From Candidatus Woesearchaeota archaeon (GTDB lineage Archaea > Nanoarchaeota > Nanoarchaeia > Woesearchaeales > GW2011-AR4): a DNA stretch of 7,044 bases. A program made the position numbers and the translations under genes. Location of the stretch: the NCBI GenBank assembly GCA_023259315.1, contig JAHFQL010000066.1, forward strand, positions 1 to 7,044, given 5' to 3'. The number at the start of each line of letters is the position of its first letter. Position 1 is the first letter of the stretch. Under the pieces are notes generated by a model. That model was not told the DNA's origin, ran no database searches, and saw nothing but the letters and a program-made list of their open reading frames with translations. This document shows positions 1 to 4,810 of this stretch, piece after piece.

Positions 1-159
1 TTAGCCGACCACAACGTGGGAAAAATTTATGTTCTGAGAATCTTCAAAAAGTCTATGCCCAAAAGGCATCAAGCTGGGCTTGTCGAAAAGAGGCTTCGGA
101 CGTTAAGTCCGGGGAGTTTCTCTTTTTTCTATCTCAATCATGCTTTCTGCCTGGAATAG
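1..159 (+). CDS. Possible 3' end of an unidentified gene entering from the left edge (partial)
   Basis: The first plus-strand frame is open from base 1 to a TAG at 157-159. It reads LADHNVGKIYVLRIFKKSMP and continues through a basic stretch (KRHQAGLVEKRLRT). The composition is protein-like, but I recognise no family. If real, its last 57 bases overlap the 3' end of the convergent recombinase gene. The minus strand is also open here: after the recombinase stop, the same frame continues to a TAA at bases 3-1. Coding direction therefore cannot be settled from this fragment. The position next to an integrase gene would suit the 3' end of an integration target gene, but no attachment-site repeat can be shown. 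Confidence 0.25.
   Translation, partial: LADHNVGKIYVLRIFKKSMPKRHQAGLVEKRLRTLSPGSFSFFYLNHAFCLE
10..130 (+). other. Cluster of short hairpins ending in a terminator-like stem and T-run
   Basis: Four small perfect stems follow one another: CCAC-aac-GTGG (10-20), ATGCC-caaaa-GGCAT (55-69), CAAGC-tgg-GCTTG (70-82) and CGGAC-gttaa-GTCCG (97-111). The last is followed by a T-rich run (118-130) on the plus strand, so it resembles an intrinsic terminator for a plus-strand transcript. It lies inside the 3' end of the recombinase gene. It does not fold as a tRNA: there is no T-arm consensus and no CTNNNAA-type anticodon loop. Confidence 0.3.
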
Positions 160-780
160 GTTTTCATGCTTTTTCATTGGCTTTTCTACCTCAAACATTT
201 TGCTCAACTTGTCATATAATTCCGGATTGCTGATGTGCGTATAAATCTGCACGGTTTCAATATCTTTATGCCCGAGAAATTTCTGCACATAGCTTTCAGT
301 ATATCCTTTTCCTATCATGTGCGTTGCTATCGTGTGCCTTAAAGTGTGGAAATGGTATTTGTATCGTACCCTGCCATTTTTATCTTTAGCATTAGGTATT
401 AGTAATCCAGCCCTGTCAAGACACAATTTGAATTCCTCCCACAATGTAGCAGTATCCATGTGCCCATTTACCTTTTTATACCACATTAAATATTGAGATG
501 GAACCAACTCAAAATATTTTTGCAAAATCGGAACCAGCTGTTTTACTATAATTGGAACGTTCCTATTAGCTCTAAATTTGCTGTCAATTATTTTCATGAA
601 TGGTCTATCCTGTTCCAGTTCGAAATCCATTTTTCTTAACTTGCATACTTCACTTATTCTCAATCCGCCAAAATAGCCGAGAGCAGTCGCTATAAGCAAT
701 CTTGGCTTGTCAATTGTGGTGAATAACCTTCTAAGCTCCTGTCTTGACAATATATCCGGAATAGTTTGTGGTCGTCTCAT
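103..780 (-). CDS. Tyrosine recombinase/integrase, catalytic domain only
   Basis: This is a site-specific recombinase of the XerC/XerD and phage-integrase family, which cuts and rejoins DNA through a phosphotyrosine. All catalytic residues are visible: R41 in GGLRISEV, K68 in the beta hairpin (SKFRANRNVP), H145 and R148 in HTLRH, H171 in LGHKD, and the nucleophile Y180 in VQIYTH. At 225 aa it is shorter than the usual ~280-300 aa. It begins directly at the linker to the catalytic domain (IPDILSRQEL), so the N-terminal SAM-like core-binding domain is absent. The ATG overlaps the TGA of the preceding frame (ATGA, 777-780), which suggests translational coupling to the small HTH-like gene. A charged tail of about 40 residues follows Y180. 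The recombination site is unknown; a mobile-element integrase or a host Xer-like enzyme are both possible. Confidence 0.9.
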   Translation of the reverse strand: MRRPQTIPDILSRQELRRLFTTIDKPRLLIATALGYFGGLRISEVCKLRKMDFELEQDRPFMKIIDSKFRANRNVPIIVKQLVPILQKYFELVPSQYLMWYKKVNGHMDTATLWEEFKLCLDRAGLLIPNAKDKNGRVRYKYHFHTLRHTIATHMIGKGYTESYVQKFLGHKDIETVQIYTHISNPELYDKLSKMFEVEKPMKKHENLFQAESMIEIEKRETPRT

Positions 781-929
781 TTTATAATTACCTCAGCAAG
801 GTCTCTTATTTCACGAATGAGTTCCAATCCTTTTCTGGATTTTTCTTTCTCAACTTCATTTCGGCCAAATCTTGTGAGCTGCACAGAGTTAATTCTGCCC
901 CTCTGGTATCTGACTCTGACATCATTAGG
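777..929 (-). CDS. Frameshifted C-terminal half of the HTH-like gene, coupled to the integrase
   Basis: In the -1 frame relative to 925-1173, 50 codons run from PNDVRVRYQRGRINSVQ to a TGA that overlaps the integrase ATG. The residues joined across the shift (GAKDT then PNDVRVRYQRGRI) read smoothly as the end of an HTH and a wing or basic turn, followed by a highly charged helix (about 25-50). I see no classic XXXYYYZ slippery heptamer at the junction, so a one-base deletion or a sequencing error is more likely than programmed frameshifting. The same frame has an ATG at 998 but no ribosome binding site there, and its first part is only the shadow of the upstream frame. Confidence 0.5.
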   Translation of the reverse strand, partial: PNDVRVRYQRGRINSVQLTRFGRNEVEKEKSRKGLELIREIRDLAEVIIK

Positions 930-1173
930 TGTCCTTGGCGCCCAACAGCCAAGAATAGGCCGTACACGCATTAATGCCTTCTTTGTTGATAAGGTCATAG
1001 ACGACCATTTCTCTTTCTGTCAAAGGCTCTTTTCCCCTGTTAAGCCAAAAGTGGTCTAAATGAGCCATTAAGGTTAAAACTTCATCTCCACTCAATGCCC
1101 CTATACTTTGTTCTATCTTTTCCTTTAGCAACTGTGCCTTAGTAAATACACCCATACCTTGGCTTATTTCCAT
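925..1173 (-). CDS. Small HTH-like protein upstream of the integrase (5' part of a split gene)
   Basis: The start chosen is the ATG at 1173, because a near-perfect ribosome binding site GGAGGTGG (1178-1185) lies 4 bases upstream. The longer GTG start at 1209 would place that site inside the gene. The 82-aa product has an N-terminal helical part (about 12-50) and then LTEREMVVYDLINKEG followed by INACTAYSWLLGAK, which looks like a helix-turn-helix. It stops abruptly at TAA (925-927). The -1 frame continues with a plausible C-terminal half down to the integrase start, so this is probably the front of a ~132-aa DNA-binding protein. No named family is recognised. It could act as a transcription regulator or excision factor for the neighbouring recombinase; that role is inferred from position only. 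Confidence 0.65.
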   Translation of the reverse strand: MEISQGMGVFTKAQLLKEKIEQSIGALSGDEVLTLMAHLDHFWLNRGKEPLTEREMVVYDLINKEGINACTAYSWLLGAKDT

Positions 1174-1212
1174 CGTTCCACCTCCTAGTTTTGCTGCAGA
1201 ACCAGGCACTTC

Positions 1213-1260
1213 AGTGTTTTGGTAGTGAATTTGCCGACTCTACCCACCAGTCCAAACACT
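1213..1260 (-). promoter_or_regulatory. Nested hairpin at the start of the HTH-integrase leader
   Basis: CAGTGTTT (1213-1220) pairs perfectly with AAACACTG (1253-1260), and inside it GGTAG pairs with CTACC. On the minus strand this lies 40 bases before the ATG at 1173. Its 5' edge is close to the start point expected from the TATA box at 1282-1289. It would therefore form the first ~48 nt of the messenger. It may be a stability or regulatory leader, or a DNA site for a recombinase or regulator. No known riboswitch class is recognised. Confidence 0.45.
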
Positions 1261-1281
1261 GCCAAATTTTGTGAAATCCTA

Positions 1282-1289
1282 ATTTATAA
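1282..1289 (-). promoter_or_regulatory. TATA box for the HTH-integrase cassette
   Basis: TTATAAAT on the minus strand lies about 25-30 bases upstream of the predicted start at the foot of the leader hairpin, and about 110 bases before the ATG at 1173. The placement fits an archaeal promoter with a leader of ~80-85 nt. Confidence 0.5.
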
Positions 1290-1313
1290 TCAAAATATGA
1301 AATTTCCTTAAAT

Positions 1314-1330
1314 ATTTTGTATAACAAAAT
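1314..1330. repeat. Perfect palindrome between metK and the integrase cassette
   Basis: ATTTTGT-ata-ACAAAAT has two perfect 7-bp arms. It is 53 bases past the metK stop and 25 bases upstream of the cassette TATA box. It could be an operator, or a stem in the metK 3' trailer. T-rich runs between it and the stop could end metK transcription. Confidence 0.4.
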
Positions 1331-1382
1331 CTAAGAAGAAGTCAAAATTTGTCGAGAGAAAACATAAAAATCTATGAATATT

Positions 1383-2576
1383 TTATTCAATGACTTTGGC
1401 TTCAGGACGTAAAGCCTTTGACAACCCAGCTTCCAATCTCAAGGTTTCAGCCATATCAGTCTTCTCCCACGTGAAGTCAGGATCTTCCCTTCCAAAATGG
1501 CCGTAAGCTGCGGTCTTTCTGTATATCGGTCTTCTTAAGTTCAAGTGCTCGATAATCCATCTTGGTGTTAATTTGAAGTGTTTCTTTACAATTTCAACAA
1601 TCTTTGCTTCTGGAATTTTGTTTGTTCCGAAAGTGTCAATATTGATTGAAGTAGGCTGCGCAACTCCAATAGCATAAGAAAGCTGGACTTCACATTTGTC
1701 GGCAAGACCTGCAGCCACTACATTTTTTGCAACATATCTTGCAGCATATGCGCCAGACCTGTCAACTTTTGTAATGTCCTTCCCGGAAAAAGCGCCTCCC
1801 CCGTGTCTTCCAACTCCCCCATAAGTGTCAACAATGATTTTTCTCCCAGTCACTCCTGAATCCCCTTCAGGCCCGCCGATTACAAATTTTCCAGTAGCGT
1901 TTATGTAAACTTTTGTATCCTTATCCATCCATTTTCCGCAGACTGGTTCAATTACTTTACTCCTTATCTCTTCTTTTAACTTTTCCTCACTGATATGCTC
2001 AAGGTGCTGCTGCGCAATAACCACAGCGCTTAATCTTTTTGGAACTCCATCACGGTATTCCACGCTCACTTGCGACTTTCCATCTGGGCCTAAATCAATT
2101 ATGATTCCTTTCTTTCTTGCCTCTGCTAATCTGAAAGTTAATCTATGGGCAATCATTATTGGAAGCGGCATAAGTTCCGGGGTTTCATTGCAAGCATAGC
2201 CATACATCATGCCTTGGTCGCCAGCCCCCTGCTCTTTGTTTGAGTCTTCATTCACTCCTTGTGCAATATCCGGGCTTTGCCCGTGTATACTTACTAAAAC
2301 TCCTGCGTCTTCGCAATCAATTCCAAATTGAGGATTTGTGTATCCAATTTCCTTCAAAGTTCTTCTTACAATTTCCTGTATATCAGCATAACCTCTCGTA
2401 GTGATTTCGCCTGCAACAACAACCAACCCAGTAGTAGTCAAACACTCAACAGCAACCCTTGAATAAGGATCCTGAGCAAACAAGGAATCAAGTATTGAGT
2501 CACTTATTTGGTCGCAAATCTTGTCTGGATGACCTTCTGTAACGCTTTCACTAGTAACATATGTGATATTTGCCAT
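1383..2576 (-). CDS. metK: S-adenosylmethionine synthetase, bacterial/eukaryotic type
   Basis: It joins ATP and methionine to make S-adenosylmethionine, releasing phosphate and pyrophosphate; cytosolic. The 397-aa length is close to that of full MetK (E. coli is 384 aa). Signature elements are intact: VTEGHPDK near the N-terminus (H16, D18), the GAGDQG hexapeptide (about 117-122) in the methionine/ATP site, [14 protein letters not shown] (about 235-247), and the GGGAFSGKD nonapeptide (about 259-267). The usual P after GKD is I here. ATG at 2576 is preferred because GAGGTGG (2582-2588) sits 5 bases upstream; a GTG at 2585 would overlap that site. Most archaea instead use the distinct archaeal synthetase family (PF01941), so this gene may have come by transfer from bacteria; its base composition does not stand out from the neighbours. 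It is divergent from the HTH-CBS gene across a structured intergenic region. Confidence 0.97.
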   Translation of the reverse strand: MANITYVTSESVTEGHPDKICDQISDSILDSLFAQDPYSRVAVECLTTTGLVVVAGEITTRGYADIQEIVRRTLKEIGYTNPQFGIDCEDAGVLVSIHGQSPDIAQGVNEDSNKEQGAGDQGMMYGYACNETPELMPLPIMIAHRLTFRLAEARKKGIIIDLGPDGKSQVSVEYRDGVPKRLSAVVIAQQHLEHISEEKLKEEIRSKVIEPVCGKWMDKDTKVYINATGKFVIGGPEGDSGVTGRKIIVDTYGGVGRHGGGAFSGKDITKVDRSGAYAARYVAKNVVAAGLADKCEVQLSYAIGVAQPTSINIDTFGTNKIPEAKIVEIVKKHFKLTPRWIIEHLNLRRPIYRKTAAYGHFGREDPDFTWEKTDMAETLRLEAGLSKALRPEAKVIE

Positions 2577-2581
2577 TCTTA

Positions 2582-2588
2582 CCACCTC
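2582..2588 (-). promoter_or_regulatory. Ribosome binding site deciding the metK start
   Basis: GAGGTGG on the minus strand, 5 bases before the ATG at 2576. It fixes the start at [10 protein letters not shown] and rules out the in-frame GTG that lies within the site. Confidence 0.75.
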
Positions 2589-2626
2589 AGATATAGAAAA
2601 TCCATATATTAATGATTTTTATCTCA

Positions 2627-2636
2627 TTTTAAAAAT
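2627..2636 (-). promoter_or_regulatory. Proximal TATA box for metK
   Basis: ATTTTTAAAA on the minus strand predicts a start near 2602 and a leader of about 26 nt that includes the ribosome binding site. A transcript from here would not include the structured element at 2785-2882. Confidence 0.5.
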
Positions 2637-2667
2637 CTTTGTGCCAGAAATATTCCTAAAGGAATAA

Positions 2668-2677
2668 TTTTAAATAT
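2668..2677 (+). promoter_or_regulatory. TATA box for a plus-strand transcript through the structured region
   Basis: TTTAAATATT is preceded by a purine-and-A-rich BRE-like stretch (GGAATAAT). It predicts a start near 2700, just before the first hairpin. No credible gene starts between 2700 and 3000, so the likely product is a non-coding RNA or a long leader of the HTH-CBS gene. Confidence 0.5.
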
Positions 2678-2734
2678 TGGTAATTATAACCTATTTTAAT
2701 ATGAATTATGGAAAATTTCAAAAATAATGTACTA

Positions 2735-2782
2735 AAAAATGCTTTGCATTTTTGGGAACTTGAAGGCACAAAGTTTTCAAGT
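2735..2782 (+). other. Two hairpins at the front of the structured region
   Basis: AAAAATGC (2735-2742) pairs with GCATTTTT (2746-2753) around a TTT loop, giving 8 perfect pairs. ACTTGAA (2758-2764) pairs with TTCAAGT (2776-2782), giving 7 perfect pairs around an 11-nt loop. They lie 35-80 bases downstream of the start predicted from the TATA box at 2668-2677. They are not repeated beside the second element. Confidence 0.55.
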
Positions 2783-2784
2783 GA

Positions 2785-2882
2785 TTCAAACACGGTTTTC
2801 TTTGAGAAAACCTATTCCGAAAGGATTTTTCAGAACTCTGTAACCGAAAAATCCCCTCCAGTCAGTTTTCATCCGTGTTGAA
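2785..2882 (-). ncRNA. Structured element copy 1, oriented toward metK
   Basis: Described on the minus strand. The outer stem is 2875-2882 with 2785-2793 (TTCAACAC/GTGTTTGAA, one bulged A). Hairpin 1 has 9 perfect pairs (2846-2854 with 2823-2831) and the loop GGTTACAGAGTTCT. Hairpin 2 is GGTTTTC-tcaaa-GAAAACC (2812-2794), 7 pairs. A linker TTTCGGAATA joins the hairpins. Copy 2 on the other strand shares the loop core, the linker and the CGTGTTTG after hairpin 2, but has different stem sequences that still pair. Its distance to the metK ATG is about 210 bases. No open frame runs through it and no known RNA family is recognised. Confidence 0.6.
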
Positions 2883-2895
2883 ATTTTTTAGTCTT

Positions 2896-2994
2896 ATGGT
2901 GGCAAATTGAGTGCAGAGGAAAAATCCATTACATAGTTCGGGTTTTTCCTTTGCGAATAGCATTTTCACCAAGAAAATGCGTGTTTGCCGCCAT
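2896..2994 (+). ncRNA. Structured element copy 2, oriented toward the HTH-CBS gene
   Basis: The closing stem ATGGTGGCAAA (2896-2906) pairs with TTTGCCGCCAT (2984-2994), 11 pairs with one G-U. Hairpin 1 is AGGAAAAATCC (2917-2927) with GGGTTTTTCCT (2940-2950), 11 pairs with one G-U and loop ATTACATAGTTC. Hairpin 2 is GCATTTTC-accaa-GAAAATGC (2960-2980), 8 perfect pairs. The whole is a three-way junction of 99 nt. It is homologous to copy 1 in inverse orientation; about 32 of 40 positions match from the end of hairpin 1 to the outer stem. It ends 57 bases before the HTH-CBS start codon. RNase P RNA, SRP RNA and tRNA were considered and do not fit. Confidence 0.65.
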
Positions 2995-3004
2995 TAGAAA
3001 TAAT

Positions 3005-3029
3005 TTTATAAGAAAATATAAATTATAAA
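3005..3029 (+). promoter_or_regulatory. TATA region for the HTH-CBS gene
   Basis: Overlapping TATA-like elements TTTATAAG (3005-3012) and ATATAAATTATAAA (3016-3029) precede the ATG at 3052. The second is 23-36 bases upstream of it, as expected for a leaderless transcript; no ribosome binding site is present. The reverse complement also contains TTATAAAAT (minus strand), which could start a transcript toward metK. Confidence 0.5.
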
Positions 3030-3051
3030 CAAAACTAAGCTTATTAACAAA

Positions 3052-3594
3052 ATGACTTACGAACTTGAGGAAATAAAGAAAATAAGAAAGAAACTTGGGC
3101 TGACACAAACAGAATTAGCCATTCGTGCAGGAGTTTCCCAATCCCTTATTGCGAAAATCGAGTCTGCAAGAATTGACCCCACTTACACAAAGACAAAAAA
3201 AATATTTGCTGCTTTGAGCGACCTTGAGAAAAAAGAGGAAATCAAGGCAGAGGAACTGATGGCAACAAAAATAGTCAGCGTAAGCCCGGATGATTCAATG
3301 AAAGATGCAATAGCCAAAATGAAGAAATTCCAGATTTCCCAATTGCCAGTCATTGACAGCCACAAATTGGTTGGTCTTGTTTCAGAATCAACAATACTTG
3401 ATTCAATGATTAACTCAAGAGGAAGCCGAGTAAGGGATATTATGCAGGAATCTCCCCCAATTGTTTCAAAAACAACATCAATACAGGTGGTTTCAAACTT
3501 ATTAAGGCATTTTCCAATTGTTATTGTTTCAGAAGAAGGGAAATTGGTAGGATTGATAACAAAATCTGATTTGCTGGGAAAGTTGTATAAGTAA
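3052..3594 (+). CDS. XRE-type HTH regulator with a C-terminal CBS pair
   Basis: A predicted DNA-binding regulator that senses a small ligand. Residues about 5-53 form a lambda-repressor-like HTH (IRKKLGLTQTELAIRAGVSQ, then SLIAKIESARIDP). Two CBS domains follow, about 66-120 (VSVSPDDSMKDAIAKM ... LPVIDSHKLVGLVSESTI) and about 125-178 (SPPIVSKTTSI ... FPIVIVSEEGKLVGLITKSD). The 180-aa size and domain order match the archaeal group COG3620. CBS pairs bind adenosyl ligands such as AMP, ATP and SAM; in Methanocaldococcus MJ0100 the pair binds SAM and methylthioadenosine. The ligand here is unknown. The gene is divergent from metK, with structured element copy 2 in between, and seems leaderless. 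It ends 4 bases from the convergent phospholipase-like gene. Confidence 0.92.
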   Translation: MTYELEEIKKIRKKLGLTQTELAIRAGVSQSLIAKIESARIDPTYTKTKKIFAALSDLEKKEEIKAEELMATKIVSVSPDDSMKDAIAKMKKFQISQLPVIDSHKLVGLVSESTILDSMINSRGSRVRDIMQESPPIVSKTTSIQVVSNLLRHFPIVIVSEEGKLVGLITKSDLLGKLYK

Positions 3595-3598
3595 TAAT

Positions 3599-4747
3599 TT
3601 ACGCTGCTTTGGCCCATTCATATCTTTCAACAATTTCTTCAAGATGACATTCCAGCCTTGCTTTCGGAGTCTCAAGTTTTTTAATTTCCCCATTCCATAT
3701 TGCCAAATTCCCTGTATCTTGATTCCAATTATCTCGCAATATCGGGACATTTTGTGATTTGTCAGAGAAATAACGTCTTGAGCTTGTATATTCACTATCA
3801 AAAAATTTTTCACTTTCCGTTATAATGGCTTTCGTATCTACAACTGCCAAATCTAACAACTCAGGAAATGATAAATCAGGGATATTCTTGTTGTTACTTT
3901 GTACCCATTTTTGCCTAGGGTCAGGGTCTATTTTATGCAAATCAGTTACTGGAATTCGAACTCTTGGCAATAAAACCTTAAATCTTTGAGGAAAAAGAGG
4001 AAAACCTCTTGCTAGAGGTATAAGGGAAGAATAATTTGAAAATTTTTTATATAAAGTAACTAAGTCCCTATAAGATTCCAATAAGGGGTGCCTAGAAGTG
4101 CCTTCCAAAGCTTTGAAGGTTCTTTCATAATCAATTCCATAATTGTCAAAAATTTTGCCCGCATACGCTTTTTCAAATCCATGTATTATCAGCTTAAAGA
4201 TATCAACATCAAGAGTCCTATTAGAATCCTGCGCATGGCAAATAAATTTATTTCCATAATTGAACTCGCGATAAGTTTCTCCGCGCTTTCCAACTATAAC
4301 TATATCCTGCAAGCTTTCCGATTCCTTATGTTTAATATAACTTTTATCTGGCTCATGAGAGAATGGATGATCACCAGTAGTGCTGTAGACGCGAGGGTGA
4401 ACGTCCGCATCTGCGGCATAGTGTGATGCAACTCCAAATGAAAATGCCTTCAGTTTGTCTTTTGTTTTGTCTTCCGGCAATTGTTTTATATAATCCAACA
4501 TAGCACAATAAAAATCAAGAAATCCATCCCAGTGCATTACTTCAGATATATGGGAATAATCAACTGCTGGGCCTTTCGTTGTCATCCATCCCACTTGAGG
4601 AACCCCGGACATGTACATAAGATCGGGAAGTATAGAACCAAAGACAGAATAATTCCTGTAATTATACCATAATTTTGATCTGTTTTGATTTGATAAATCA
4701 TTTAACGCATTTTCTATAACCCAGTAATGTGCTATTGGCTGTGGCAT
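3599..4747 (-). CDS. Zinc-dependent phospholipase C-like protein with a long C-terminal extension
   Basis: The N-terminal ~150 residues match the zinc-dependent phospholipase C fold (PF00882), whose members use three zinc ions to cleave phosphodiester bonds. Candidate metal ligands are H7 in PIAHYWV, D42 in ILPDLMY, H66 in YSHIS, H109, D113 and H117 in SHYAADADVHP, then H131 or H140 and E142/E144. The first methionine is followed at once by the polar start, with no signal peptide, so a cytoplasmic location is more likely than secretion. Residues about 160-382 have no motif I recognise. The substrate is unknown; many such archaeal and bacterial proteins are annotated only by this domain. The ATG at 4747 is 24-33 bases from a TATA box, so the transcript may be nearly leaderless. 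Convergent with the HTH-CBS gene. Confidence 0.8.
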   Translation of the reverse strand: MPQPIAHYWVIENALNDLSNQNRSKLWYNYRNYSVFGSILPDLMYMSGVPQVGWMTTKGPAVDYSHISEVMHWDGFLDFYCAMLDYIKQLPEDKTKDKLKAFSFGVASHYAADADVHPRVYSTTGDHPFSHEPDKSYIKHKESESLQDIVIVGKRGETYREFNYGNKFICHAQDSNRTLDVDIFKLIIHGFEKAYAGKIFDNYGIDYERTFKALEGTSRHPLLESYRDLVTLYKKFSNYSSLIPLARGFPLFPQRFKVLLPRVRIPVTDLHKIDPDPRQKWVQSNNKNIPDLSFPELLDLAVVDTKAIITESEKFFDSEYTSSRRYFSDKSQNVPILRDNWNQDTGNLAIWNGEIKKLETPKARLECHLEEIVERYEWAKAA

Positions 4748-4770
4748 TTCAACCTATGGTAAGAACTAGG

Positions 4771-4780
4771 CTTTTAAAAT
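4771..4780 (-). promoter_or_regulatory. TATA box for the phospholipase-like gene
   Basis: ATTTTAAAAG on the minus strand, 24-33 bases before the ATG at 4747. The gap from the preceding metallophosphoesterase gene is only 63 bases, so the gene probably has its own promoter and a very short leader. Confidence 0.55.
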
Positions 4781-4810
4781 GTTTGTATTGTAGTTACTAA
4801 AAAGTCGTGA

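Noticed and set aside
1..105. Stop-codon readthrough extending the integrase to the window edge
   Set aside because: The frame stays open for 33 codons after the TAA at 105-103, but that is not rare by chance and the tail matches no recombinase feature.
1..130. tRNA gene or tRNA attachment site at the left edge
   Set aside because: Several short stems exist, but there is no T-loop consensus, no proper anticodon loop and no 7-bp acceptor stem.
766..1059. Plus-strand frames across 766-1059
   Set aside because: They are complements of the HTH-like gene, with no start signals and low-complexity composition.
2577..2585. MetK start at the upstream GTG (MVRMANI)
   Set aside because: The GTG lies inside the ribosome binding site GAGGTGG; the ATG at 2576 has correct spacing and matches the usual MetK N-terminus.
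2700..3000. RNase P RNA or SRP RNA in the structured region
   Set aside because: GAGGAAAAATCC recalls the RNase P conserved region I, but the expected partner region and the remaining conserved blocks are missing and the length after it is too short. No SRP domain IV sequence is present on either strand.
3183..3813. Minus-strand frames 3183-3617 and 3529-3813
   Set aside because: They are antisense or out-of-frame shadows of the HTH-CBS and phospholipase-like genes.
4088..4672. Plus-strand frames 4088-4426 and 4481-4672
   Set aside because: Both are opposite-strand shadows of the phospholipase-like gene, with no ribosome binding site or promoter of their own.
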